This document shows, one piece after another, positions 1 to 5,213 of a stretch of 5,213 bases of DNA. Position 1 is the first letter of the stretch. Each line of letters opens with the position of its first letter. Source of the stretch: Candidatus Bathyarchaeota archaeon (GTDB taxonomy: Archaea; Thermoproteota; Bathyarchaeia; 40CM-2-53-6; FEN-987); the NCBI GenBank assembly GCA_003152955.1, contig PMBQ01000253.1, forward strand, positions 1-5,213, written 5' to 3'. Made by a program: the position numbers and the translations under genes. Under the pieces are notes generated by a model. That model made no database searches. It saw nothing but the letters and a program-made list of their open reading frames with translations, and had not been told where the DNA came from.

Positions 1-1335
1 TATTTTCATGGCTTTGCCCTTGGTCGGTGCCTCGGCCATGATCCTGAATATGGGTTCAGTGCCGCTGGGGCGAATTAGAATCCACGACCGCGGAGGAACC
101 CAGACTTTGATCCCATCTATGTCAAGGACCTTGCCTTTTCTAGGAAGGTTTCGAACTTCCTCCATAACGGCAACCTTGATTGAATCAGGGCATGGCATCT
201 TGTCCTTCACAATGTAATAGTTCGGAAGCTCCGCCACGAGTTTTGAGAGTGGTTTACGCGCTTCTAGCACGATCTTGTAGATCATTGCCGTTGTAATGCC
301 TCCATCCCGCGCAGCAACGTGCGGTGCATAGAAAATGCCCCCATTTTCTTCGCCACCTAGCTTTGCCTTGATCTTTAACATCAAATTGGAAACGTACACG
401 CTACCAACAGGAGTGTATACGATTTCGCCCCCATACTTCTCAGCAGTTTCCTCAATCATCTGAGAAGAACTGATTGGAGTGACGATTTTTCCGTTCGAGT
501 GGTGTTCCAAGAAGTCTCTAATGATAAGGGCAAATGTCTGATCCCCCCAGGAAACCGCGCCGCGTTCATCTAGAAAGACAGCGCGATCGCCATCACCATC
601 ATGTGCGACACCGAAGTCAGCGTGCAGGGAGGGAAGGATTTCGGAGGTCTTACGTAGATTTTGGGGTGTGGGTTCGGGCAAACGCGCAGGGAAGTTACCA
701 TCAATATTGCCGTTCACTATGCACACGCGGCCTCCCAGTTTCTCAACGATGGGTGGCGTTGCGAGCACGCTTACGCCGTTGGCGGCGTCCACGAGAACCT
801 TCAAGCTTCCACGGATTGGGGCCCCACCTACATTCTCGATGACCGATCTAATATATCCGGAGAACTTGTCCGTAACAGAAATCGGCTCCCTGACCGTATT
901 CCACTCGCTGAGTTTCCACTTGGACCCAAAGTAGATCTTCTCGATCTTGAGCTCATCTTCGTGTGGGAGCTCTACGCCATGATTTCCCATGACCTTCATG
1001 CCGTTATATTTCGGGGGATTATGGCTTGCAGTCACCATAATGCCACCTTTCAATCCCCAGTCTTTTGTGAGAAACTGCAGCGCAGGGGTCGTTATTTGAC
1101 CCAACTTCCAGACCTGGCATCCGGCACTTGCCAAGCCCGAGCACACAACATCTTGGAACAGCGGACTTGAGAGTCTGCCATCGCATCCCACCGCAAGGTC
1201 GGCACCCTTGAAGTACGTGCCAGTCGCCATGGATAGTTTCAGAACTAGTTCTGCGGTCAGCTCCTCGTTCACTATTCCTCGAACACCGTTTGTTCCGAAT
1301 AGCTTTCTCTCTTCCAACTGTGTCCCACTGCTCAC
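1..1335 (-). CDS. Phosphohexomutase (archaeal phosphoglucosamine mutase / phosphomannomutase type), C-terminus cut by window edge
   Basis: This cytosolic alpha-D-phosphohexomutase interconverts hexose-6-phosphate and hexose-1-phosphate through a phosphoserine. I translated it codon by codon: it is open without interruption for 445 codons from a GTG at 1335 to the window edge. Family landmarks are all present and ordered: KLFGTNGVRG near the N-terminus (residues 11-20), the phosphoserine loop TASHNPP (102-108, Ser104), the metal-binding loop DGDGDR (246-251), the sugar-specificity loop GGEENGG (327-333) and the phosphate-binding loop RPSGTEP (422-428). Members are usually about 450 residues, so only a short tail should be missing. 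The GTG start overlaps the stop of the upstream nucleotidyltransferase gene by 4 bases and has no clear Shine-Dalgarno of its own, which points to translational coupling. The PEPTPQNL stretch and the GEENGG loop resemble archaeal GlmM/ManB proteins. Sequence alone does not decide between glucosamine, mannose and glucose phosphate, so I give no symbol. Confidence 0.95.
   Translation of the reverse strand, partial: MSSGTQLEERKLFGTNGVRGIVNEELTAELVLKLSMATGTYFKGADLAVGCDGRLSSPLFQDVVCSGLASAGCQVWKLGQITTPALQFLTKDWGLKGGIMVTASHNPPKYNGMKVMGNHGVELPHEDELKIEKIYFGSKWKLSEWNTVREPISVTDKFSGYIRSVIENVGGAPIRGSLKVLVDAANGVSVLATPPIVEKLGGRVCIVNGNIDGNFPARLPEPTPQNLRKTSEILPSLHADFGVAHDGDGDRAVFLDERGAVSWGDQTFALIIRDFLEHHSNGKIVTPISSSQMIEETAEKYGGEIVYTPVGSVYVSNLMLKIKAKLGGEENGGIFYAPHVAARDGGITTAMIYKIVLEARKPLSKLVAELPNYYIVKDKMPCPDSIKVAVMEEVRNLPRKGKVLDIDGIKVWVPPRSWILIRPSGTEPIFRIMAEAPTKGKAMKI
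1332..1335 (-). other. GTGA stop/start overlap coupling the two sugar-nucleotide genes
   Basis: On the minus strand the GTG start of the mutase (1335-1333) overlaps the TGA stop of the nucleotidyltransferase (1334-1332). Upstream bases show no good Shine-Dalgarno, so ribosomes finishing the first gene probably reinitiate here. The overlap supports one transcript and matched output of two consecutive pathway enzymes. Confidence 0.85.
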
Positions 1336-2429
1336 ATGAGGTGTATTCCGGTTGCAACGTTCGTGGTTATTTCCTTGTGGGGATGAACCATCACATTCCT
1401 CCGGATTTTGACGCCATCACTGATCTGAACATTCGGTGAGATGACGGTTCCAGGCTCGATCTTCGCTCGTTTTCCAATCGACACATTGGACGCTATGATT
1501 GCTCCCGAGACTATGGCCCCCTTCCCTACCGCAACCCTATCGAACAAGATCGAGTTTGTCACTCGCGCTCCACTCTCTACCCGACAATTATTGCCAATCA
1601 CCACGTTGGGTCCCACACGAGCAGTCCTCTCGACGGTAGAGTGTTGTCCGAGGAAGAATGGTGTCATGAGTCTTGAGTCTCCGACGAGTCTGCGCCTACC
1701 CTGGCGGAGGATAGATTTTAGCCCCTGCTTTTGAAGCAGCACGAGGTTGGCTTTCTGGAAGTCAGAGAGGCTTCCAATATCAAACCAGTGGCCTTCAAAC
1801 GGAAATCCAATCAGCCTCTGCCTTTTTGCCAGAACAGGAAAGATTTCTCTTTCAAGCGAAACTCTCCGTCCCGCCGGTATCATTCTCAGAACCGAGGGCT
1901 CGATCATGTAGATTCCAGCATTGACCAGCCGACTGGGTGCTTCCTTCAAGCTTGGTTTCTCAACGAACCTGCTGATCTTCAGGTTCGAATCGAGCTGGAC
2001 CACTCCGAATCTGGTAGGATCGTGTACTTCATGAAGTGCATCCGTCACTGCTGCCTTTGCACTTTCATGACGCTCCAACATTTGAGTGAGGTCGATTTCA
2101 GCGATCACGTCGCCGTTCATGGCGATGAAGGTGTCTTTCAGACGAATTGTCTGTGAGGCAAGTTTCAATGGGCCACCGGTTCCAAGCGGCCTATCTTCGA
2201 GTGAGTAATGGATACGCATCCCTCTGTACTCTTCTCCCACTCTTGCTCGAAGAGAGTCAGCTAGATAGTTGACTGCGAGTACAACTTCATCTATTCCGTG
2301 GTGTCTGAGTAGGTCAAGCGTCCAGTAAATCATCGGCTTTCCTAGAACGGGAAAGAGCAGTTTGGGTAGTGTGTAGCTGATGGGCCTCAAACGAGTTGCA
2401 TATCCACCCGCCAGAACTATCGCCTTCAT
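1332..2429 (-). CDS. Sugar-1-phosphate nucleotidyltransferase with C-terminal left-handed beta-helix (GDP-mannose pyrophosphorylase-like)
   Basis: This 365-residue cytosolic enzyme should join a sugar-1-phosphate to an NTP, giving an NDP-sugar and pyrophosphate. The N-terminal Rossmann-like domain (about 1-235) carries the pyrophosphorylase signature AGGYATRLRP (7-16) with Lys23, PLGTGGPL (81-88), the metal/sugar motif NGD (105-107), FVEKP (155-159), NAGIY (170-174) and WFDIG (215-219). From about 266 to 345, hexapeptide repeats typical of a left-handed beta-helix follow (VGPNVVIG, VGKGAIVSG, IGKRAKIEPG). The extreme C-terminus (VMVHPHKEI...IHLM) recalls the GDP-mannose pyrophosphorylase tail (VLPHKSI...IIM), as does the overall order. 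The signature has Ala11 where Gly is more usual. The ATG at 2429 fits the conserved MKAIVLAGG start. It is first in an operon with the phosphohexomutase that would supply its substrate. It could instead act on GlcNAc-1-P or glucose-1-P; archaeal paralogues of this architecture are hard to separate by eye. Confidence 0.93.
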   Translation of the reverse strand: MKAIVLAGGYATRLRPISYTLPKLLFPVLGKPMIYWTLDLLRHHGIDEVVLAVNYLADSLRARVGEEYRGMRIHYSLEDRPLGTGGPLKLASQTIRLKDTFIAMNGDVIAEIDLTQMLERHESAKAAVTDALHEVHDPTRFGVVQLDSNLKISRFVEKPSLKEAPSRLVNAGIYMIEPSVLRMIPAGRRVSLEREIFPVLAKRQRLIGFPFEGHWFDIGSLSDFQKANLVLLQKQGLKSILRQGRRRLVGDSRLMTPFFLGQHSTVERTARVGPNVVIGNNCRVESGARVTNSILFDRVAVGKGAIVSGAIIASNVSIGKRAKIEPGTVISPNVQISDGVKIRRNVMVHPHKEITTNVATGIHLM

Positions 2430-2498
2430 AAGAATCCAAGCAACCCGTTCTCCCTATGGTGACTTGGAGGGTCTATTTGTGCTTCGGGGAAACGGCAT
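2430..2498. promoter_or_regulatory. Divergent intergenic region between the sugar-nucleotide operon and the DUF123 gene
   Basis: This 69-base gap must contain the start signals for both divergent genes. The only clear AT-rich element is CTATTTGT at 2473-2480, which reads ACAAATAG on the minus strand. Its centre lies about 47 bases before the nucleotidyltransferase ATG, so as an archaeal TATA box it would give a leader of roughly 20 bases. Read on the plus strand it sits about 24 bases before the DUF123 start, so it could serve either gene, but the match is weak both ways. The nucleotidyltransferase has only a poor ribosome-binding match (GGAT about 5 bases upstream). Confidence 0.3.
2486..2490 (+). 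promoter_or_regulatory. Probable ribosome-binding site (GGGGA) for the TTG-initiated DUF123 gene
   Basis: GGGGA lies 8 bases before the TTG at 2499 and is a partial Shine-Dalgarno match at normal spacing. No ATG or GTG occurs in this frame between the upstream in-frame stop (2460-2462) and 2499, which supports TTG as the start. A better GGAGGG at 2466-2471 is 27 bases away, too far to act on this start. Confidence 0.5.
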
Positions 2499-2999
2499 TT
2501 GAAGGGGACATACACGCTACTCCTCATCTGCATGAAGCCGTTTAGAGCCAAGATTGGTAGCCTAGGATACGCCACAATAAGAAAGGGGTATTATCTCTAC
2601 ACTGGGTCCGCACTCGGATACGGGTCCGTTTCTCTGGAAGGTAGATTGAACCGTCACCTGCGAGGTCCGAAAAACGTGACCTGGCACGTTGACTATCTCA
2701 CGTCTGACCGTCGGTGTAGAGTCAGGGCGATTGTGTACTTAAGGTCAAGCAAACGTCTAGAGTGCACTATCAACCAAGAGACCGTCAGGAATTTGAGCGC
2801 CAAGCCCATTCTGTCACATGCGGGTTCCAGTGACTGCAAATGCAATGGGCACTTGACGAGAGTTGGATCTTCGATTGGAGCAGGCGAAATCTTGTCGAAA
2901 GTGACGAGTGTCTATCAGCGTTTCGGCAGAGTGGTTCGTTGCATGGAATTCGCGAATCGCACGTGCAAGAATGCAAGCCAACTCGATCTAGTTAAATGA
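2499..2999 (+). CDS. DUF123 family protein, GIY-YIG nuclease-like
   Basis: This 166-residue soluble protein belongs to the archaeal DUF123 family, which is related to the GIY-YIG nuclease fold and is in some species fused or adjacent to endonuclease III-type DNA repair genes. Its cellular role is not settled. Visible family motifs are the N-terminal GTY (3-5, the GIY equivalent), GYYLYTGSALG (30-40, containing the YIG equivalent YTG), the helix GRLNRHLR with candidate catalytic Arg49 (48-55), WHVDYL (62-67), Glu88 in ECTINQ (88-93), and GSSDCKCNGHL (109-119), whose two cysteines are typical of the family. The start is TTG: the translated MKGTY matches the usual family N-terminus. The conserved core ends near residue 125, and a further 40 or so residues lack any motif I recognise, so the protein looks longer than many members. 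It stands alone on the plus strand between two minus-strand operons and has no obvious functional link to either. Confidence 0.88.
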   Translation: MKGTYTLLLICMKPFRAKIGSLGYATIRKGYYLYTGSALGYGSVSLEGRLNRHLRGPKNVTWHVDYLTSDRRCRVRAIVYLRSSKRLECTINQETVRNLSAKPILSHAGSSDCKCNGHLTRVGSSIGAGEILSKVTSVYQRFGRVVRCMEFANRTCKNASQLDLVK

Positions 3000-3043
3000 A
3001 CTTCGGGCAATCCGCCTAGATGGAAGGCCATGGTAACTAGATC
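2985..3043. repeat. Perfect 10-bp inverted repeat spanning the convergent gene junction; possible bidirectional terminator
   Basis: GATCTAGTTA at 2985-2994 is exactly complementary to TAACTAGATC at 3034-3043, with 39 bases between the arms. The arms enclose the stop of the plus-strand DUF123 gene (2997-2999), and the right arm contains the stop of the minus-strand regulator gene (3037-3039). A small stem GCCT/AGGC (3014-3017 with 3025-3028) lies inside the loop. Placed at the only convergent junction, it could form a hairpin in either transcript. No T-run follows on either strand, so it does not look like a standard archaeal oligo-T terminator, and the termination role is inferred. Confidence 0.45.
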
Positions 3044-3858
3044 TTCTGCCCTTCTTCCCATCTTTTGAGGAAAGCGTCTCGAAATATCCTGATGAATCCT
3101 TGGTTCTTCGTGTAGTGTGGGCGATAGTAAATTGGTCGTTGTACATCGCGCTTTTTCGTCGCCCAGATGAGGAAAACGAGCTCCTGGTCATCGACAAGCG
3201 TTCCTCTTACGGGATACCATTCTTCAGCGCAATGCCGTACTTGAATGCCGAGATCACCTAGCTCCCTAGCTCTTTCTCTAGTCGACTCATCATTGACCAG
3301 CATCAGAACCTTCATGCTGACGCCGCGATCATGCGCCTGGAATAGTGACTCACGAACTTTGCCATACCATCCAAATGTCTCCGCAAAAATGTTCGCCTCT
3401 TTGGCGGCGTTGCCCAGGATCCGAGCGGTACGCAGCTCCATCTCGGGAAGATCACGCAAGGGCTCTATGATCTCCTCCGGTCTTATTCCAAGTCTACTCT
3501 CCCAATACACTGGCTCCAGAATTTTCTCCAGCTCCAGGGCGACTGAAGCCTCTTTCGCAACCTGACTATCGAGGCTTCTCTTCCGTTCATCAAGTATTCT
3601 CTGCAAGACAGTTCGGGGTTGAACCACCTCAACCCTATTGCTGGAAATTCTCACCAAGCCTTTGTCAGCAAGCGACTTCAATGAATCCTCAGCTATAGCT
3701 GCGGGAATACCGAAGCCCGTAACAACCTTGTCCAACATTTCCCCCTCGGGCTGAGAAAGTAGACGGAGGTACATCTTTGATTCGCCGCTTGATAACCCCA
3801 GACTCCGAAGAAGTTCCATTTCCTTTCCATTGTCATCAAACAATTTTCTTATCACCAT
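3037..3858 (-). CDS. TrmB-family winged-helix transcriptional regulator with PLD-like C-terminal domain
   Basis: This 273-residue cytosolic protein is probably DNA-binding. Residues about 14-80 form a TrmB-type winged helix: LGLSSGESKMYLRLL, a recognition-helix region around 50-66 (IPAAIAEDSLKSLADKGLV) and a wing (VRISSNRVEVVQP). Residues 82-115 (VLQRILDERKRSLDSQ onward) look like the coiled-coil dimerisation helix of this family. Residues about 125-273 match the phospholipase-D-like fold often fused to TrmB heads (NIFAETFGWYG, HDRGVSMKVLMLV, GIQVRHC, GTLVDDQELVFLIW, GFIRIFRDAF). No HKD catalytic motif is present, so this is a sensor or interaction domain rather than an enzyme. I see no maltose-type sugar-binding domain. 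It is the second gene of an operon, 9 bases after the membrane KaiC-like gene. The chosen ATG is supported mainly by this spacing; Met14 (3819), preceded closely by GGAAAGGA, is an alternative start and keeps the whole winged helix. Confidence 0.88.
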   Translation of the reverse strand: MVIRKLFDDNGKEMELLRSLGLSSGESKMYLRLLSQPEGEMLDKVVTGFGIPAAIAEDSLKSLADKGLVRISSNRVEVVQPRTVLQRILDERKRSLDSQVAKEASVALELEKILEPVYWESRLGIRPEEIIEPLRDLPEMELRTARILGNAAKEANIFAETFGWYGKVRESLFQAHDRGVSMKVLMLVNDESTRERARELGDLGIQVRHCAEEWYPVRGTLVDDQELVFLIWATKKRDVQRPIYYRPHYTKNQGFIRIFRDAFLKRWEEGQKI

Positions 3859-3867
3859 TTTGAATCG

Positions 3868-5085
3868 TCAGATCTTCTCCTTGTCAACTAGCAGTTCGTT
3901 GTCAAGAAACTTTCTACCCCCGAACTTTTTCACTCGAATCAGTTTGGGGTGCACATGGAGTTCTGTCTCGTACAGATCGATATGGCCATCGAATGTCTCT
4001 AGCACTGCCTGAGACTCATCGTCAGAGTGCATCGCCAGATTCAACGTGGCCAAACAGGTCATCTCGGTTGATTTGCTTCTTCCCAGAATATCCATTAGCC
4101 ATCTCCTAGTTGCTCTGTGATGATCGAGCAACACGTCGTCCAGGATCTCCAAGCATAAGACTGGGGGTTTGTTGGAACTGAGTTTTGCGACCGCTTTAGT
4201 GAATTGCAGATTGATCTCGGTCAGATTATCAACTGTTCTGAGCGTCGCAATTTCAGGATAGGCTGTTGCGATTGTCTCGGCCTGTGGATGACAAAGTATT
4301 ACCTGAAGGTATCTGTCGTGACTTGATAGCAGATCTCGGACACGATCTATAGAACTCGAAATGTAGACGCATCCCCGCCCCGTTGTGACAGTTGTTTCTA
4401 TGAAGCGTCTAACTATCATGTTCTTTTCGTCGCATGGTGGCCCCGTCAAGACTATGCTAGATCCAGGGAAGAGACCTCCGAAGAGTATGTTATCGAGAGC
4501 TATGTATCCGGTAGGAATCAGGTTCTGCGCAACCTGTGGGGTCTGAGTGACCACAGCTGCCAACTGCTGTTTTCTAGTCCGACCCGCAACAGTACGACTT
4601 GTTGCAATGAGTGCGGTTATTATGGTAAGCCAGGCTATGAAGTAGCCAATTCCATAGAATTGTAGACTAGGCCAGACGCCAACATAGACGACTGTAAGAA
4701 TTTTGGAGGAGATATCTCCACTATAGTCGAACAGAGATCCGGTAAGGAACAGCAAACCAACAGCACATGTCAGCACACCAGCACGCACTCTTCTTACGCC
4801 ATAACGAACTCCGAAAAACACCAAATCCAAAAATGACCCCAAAACAAGCATAAGGAATCCTACTACGCTCACAACGGTGACAAAGTCAGGGTATCGAGAA
4901 CCGACGGTTGCCTGTAGGAGTTGTGAGAACGACGGATGAATCGCCATAACGAGCGACGAAGTTCCTACAAAGGGTGGAATTGTGATTGAGAAGATCAACA
5001 CAACAGTTGCGATGATTCCAATGATGCGCGATAGGGAGCTATCGGATTCATTCGTCAAGGACAACGCACTTTTCATTGCGCGCAT
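3868..5085 (-). CDS. Four-helix membrane protein with cytoplasmic degenerate KaiC/RAD55-like ATPase domain
   Basis: This is a 405-residue fusion protein. Hydrophobic segments at about 20-40, 68-93, 102-119 and 129-161 give four membrane helices. The basic loops RYGVRRVR (94-101) and SRTVAGRTRKQ (163-173) place both termini in the cytosol by the positive-inside rule. The C-terminal domain (about 190-400) has the KaiC/RAD55 layout: IPTGYIALDNILFGGLFPGSSIVLTGPP leads into the P-loop position, then CVYISSS, DNLTEINLQF, a Walker-B-position strand PPVLCLEILDD (307-317) and FDGHIDLYE...RVKKFGGRKFLDNEL. The P-loop reads GPPCDEKN (215-222) instead of GxxxxGK[ST], and the Walker B strand has Glu313 where Asp is expected, so hydrolysis is doubtful. 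From memory, archaeal relatives share a CDE[RK] P-loop variant and the EI..DVLL.HH block, so this is a family trait rather than decay. It is first in an operon with a TrmB-type regulator and presumably anchors a signalling or regulatory complex at the membrane. Met4 (5076) is a possible alternative start. Confidence 0.85.
   Translation of the reverse strand: MRAMKSALSLTNESDSSLSRIIGIIATVVLIFSITIPPFVGTSSLVMAIHPSFSQLLQATVGSRYPDFVTVVSVVGFLMLVLGSFLDLVFFGVRYGVRRVRAGVLTCAVGLLFLTGSLFDYSGDISSKILTVVYVGVWPSLQFYGIGYFIAWLTIITALIATSRTVAGRTRKQQLAAVVTQTPQVAQNLIPTGYIALDNILFGGLFPGSSIVLTGPPCDEKNMIVRRFIETTVTTGRGCVYISSSIDRVRDLLSSHDRYLQVILCHPQAETIATAYPEIATLRTVDNLTEINLQFTKAVAKLSSNKPPVLCLEILDDVLLDHHRATRRWLMDILGRSKSTEMTCLATLNLAMHSDDESQAVLETFDGHIDLYETELHVHPKLIRVKKFGGRKFLDNELLVDKEKI
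3877..3882 (-). promoter_or_regulatory. AAGGAG Shine-Dalgarno-like site inside the end of the KaiC-like gene
   Basis: AAGGAG on the minus strand is an excellent anti-16S match lying 18 bases before the regulator ATG at 3858, inside the last codons of the upstream gene. The spacing is longer than the usual 5-10 bases, and no start codon sits at the ideal distance. It may be coding coincidence or a suboptimal site supplementing translational coupling. Confidence 0.3.
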
Positions 5086-5098
5086 ACAGCCTTGCTCA

Positions 5099-5106
5099 AT
5101 TTTATG
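5099..5106 (-). promoter_or_regulatory. Candidate archaeal TATA box (CATAAAAT) for the KaiC-like/TrmB operon
   Basis: The minus strand reads CATAAAAT, centred about 17 bases before Met1 (5085) and about 26-27 bases before Met4 (5076). The latter is the standard archaeal distance from TATA centre to transcription start, so the mRNA could begin at Met4 and be leaderless. Alternatively CGTATAGT at 5125-5132 could be the TATA box, giving an 18-base leader to Met1, where AAGG (5093-5090) is a weak Shine-Dalgarno. The sequence does not decide between them. Confidence 0.4.
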
Positions 5107-5163
5107 TTAGCGCTTCACATCACGACTATACGAATTGCAACCTGCTCTAGTGTGATGTTAGCG
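5104..5163. repeat. Direct repeat ATGTTAGCG x2 (51-bp spacing) with an associated inverted ACATCAC/GTGATGT pair
   Basis: ATGTTAGCG occurs at 5104-5112 and 5155-5163, a start-to-start spacing of 51 bp or about five helical turns. ACATCAC at 5117-5123 is the reverse complement of GTGATGT at 5152-5158, which overlaps the second direct copy. The first copy overlaps the candidate TATA box by three bases. This arrangement in a 97-bp promoter region suggests operators, with the TrmB-type regulator encoded in the same operon as the natural candidate. That link is inference. Confidence 0.4.
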
Positions 5164-5182
5164 TACGTCTTGACTTGGATGG

Positions 5183-5213
5183 TGGTGGACCGGGCGGGAT
5201 TTGAACCCGCGAC
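5183..5213 (-). tRNA. 3' end of a tRNA gene (T-arm, acceptor 3' strand, probable encoded CCA); 5' part outside window
   Basis: On the minus strand a perfect 5-bp T-stem (GCGGG 5210-5206 with CCCGC 5198-5194) encloses the standard seven-base loop TTCAAAT. It is followed by a seven-base acceptor strand CCGGTCC (5193-5187), discriminator A (5186) and CCA (5185-5183), which appears to be encoded. The 5' acceptor should read GGACCGG. The anticodon lies outside the window, so the amino acid cannot be named. No oligo-T terminator follows in the next bases. Confidence 0.9.

Noticed and set aside
661..1170. A 169-codon plus-strand open frame opposite the phosphohexomutase (and overlapping frames at 534-842 and 668-934)
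   Set aside because: The minus-strand gene is continuous with all catalytic motifs in this stretch. The plus-strand product has low-complexity, His/Arg-rich composition and no family resemblance.
1019..1357. A 112-codon minus-strand frame overlapping the start of the phosphohexomutase
   Set aside because: It is the wrong frame of the same strand. The correct frame begins with GTG at 1335 and reads KLFGTNGVRG and TASHNPP.
1441..2156. Plus-strand open frames at 1441-1734 and 1731-2156, nearly abutting
   Set aside because: They lie wholly antisense to the well-supported nucleotidyltransferase. Their translations show no motifs, and the adjacency is coincidental.
2466..2502. GGAGGG (2466-2471) followed by GTG at 2479 and a 7-codon frame, as a possible leader peptide before the DUF123 gene
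   Set aside because: The spacing is plausible but the peptide has no regulatory codon pattern. A short frame of this size is expected by chance, and the strong match may be fortuitous.
3245..3565. A 106-codon plus-strand frame opposite the TrmB-type gene
   Set aside because: It is a Ser/Arg-rich shadow of the regulator's coding strand, with no start signals and no recognisable domain.
3037..3858. Considered whether the TrmB-type protein is a catalytic phospholipase D
   Set aside because: No HxKxxxxD motif is present anywhere in the C-terminal domain, so only the fold resemblance is claimed.
1..5213. CRISPR array, insertion sequence or transposase, toxin-antitoxin pair, riboswitch
   Set aside because: There are no regularly spaced repeats, no terminal inverted repeats with a transposase, no small toxin-like gene pairs, and no leader long enough for a riboswitch.

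Overview
The window looks archaeal, at roughly 50% G+C. The evidence is a TrmB-type winged-helix regulator, a KaiC/RAD55-like ATPase with an atypical P-loop, a DUF123 GIY-YIG-like protein of the kind common in archaea, an archaeal-type phosphohexomutase paired with a GDP-mannose-pyrophosphorylase-like nucleotidyltransferase, TATA-like rather than -35/-10 promoter candidates, and GTG and TTG starts. I cannot place it more precisely. A mesophilic or moderate Thermoproteota or Thermoplasmatota relative is only a guess.

Layout: (1) Positions 1-2429, minus strand, hold a two-gene sugar-nucleotide operon. The nucleotidyltransferase comes first and overlaps the phosphohexomutase by 4 bases (GTGA). 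The mutase is open for 445 codons and leaves the window at its C-terminus. (2) Positions 2430-2498 are a short divergent intergenic region. (3) Positions 2499-2999, plus strand, encode a DUF123 protein from a TTG start. (4) Positions 3000-3036 are the convergent junction, framed by a perfect 10-bp inverted repeat. (5) Positions 3037-5085, minus strand, hold a second two-gene operon: a four-helix membrane protein with a C-terminal degenerate KaiC-like domain, followed 9 bases later by a TrmB-family regulator with a PLD-like C-terminal domain. (6) Positions 5086-5182 are its promoter region, with a 9-bp direct repeat spaced 51 bp. (7) From 5183 lies the 3' end of a minus-strand tRNA.

How the genes work together: the first operon should convert a hexose-6-phosphate to the 1-phosphate and then to an NDP-sugar (mannose, GlcNAc or glucose), feeding glycosylation or cell-surface polymers. 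The second operon is the most interesting part. A membrane-anchored ATPase-fold protein that probably cannot hydrolyse ATP in the usual way is coupled to a DNA-binding regulator, which suggests a membrane-to-transcription signalling pair. That function is inferred from architecture and context only.

The four gaps between genes are 69, 37, 9 and 97 bases, so no gene-free stretch exceeds 100 bases.
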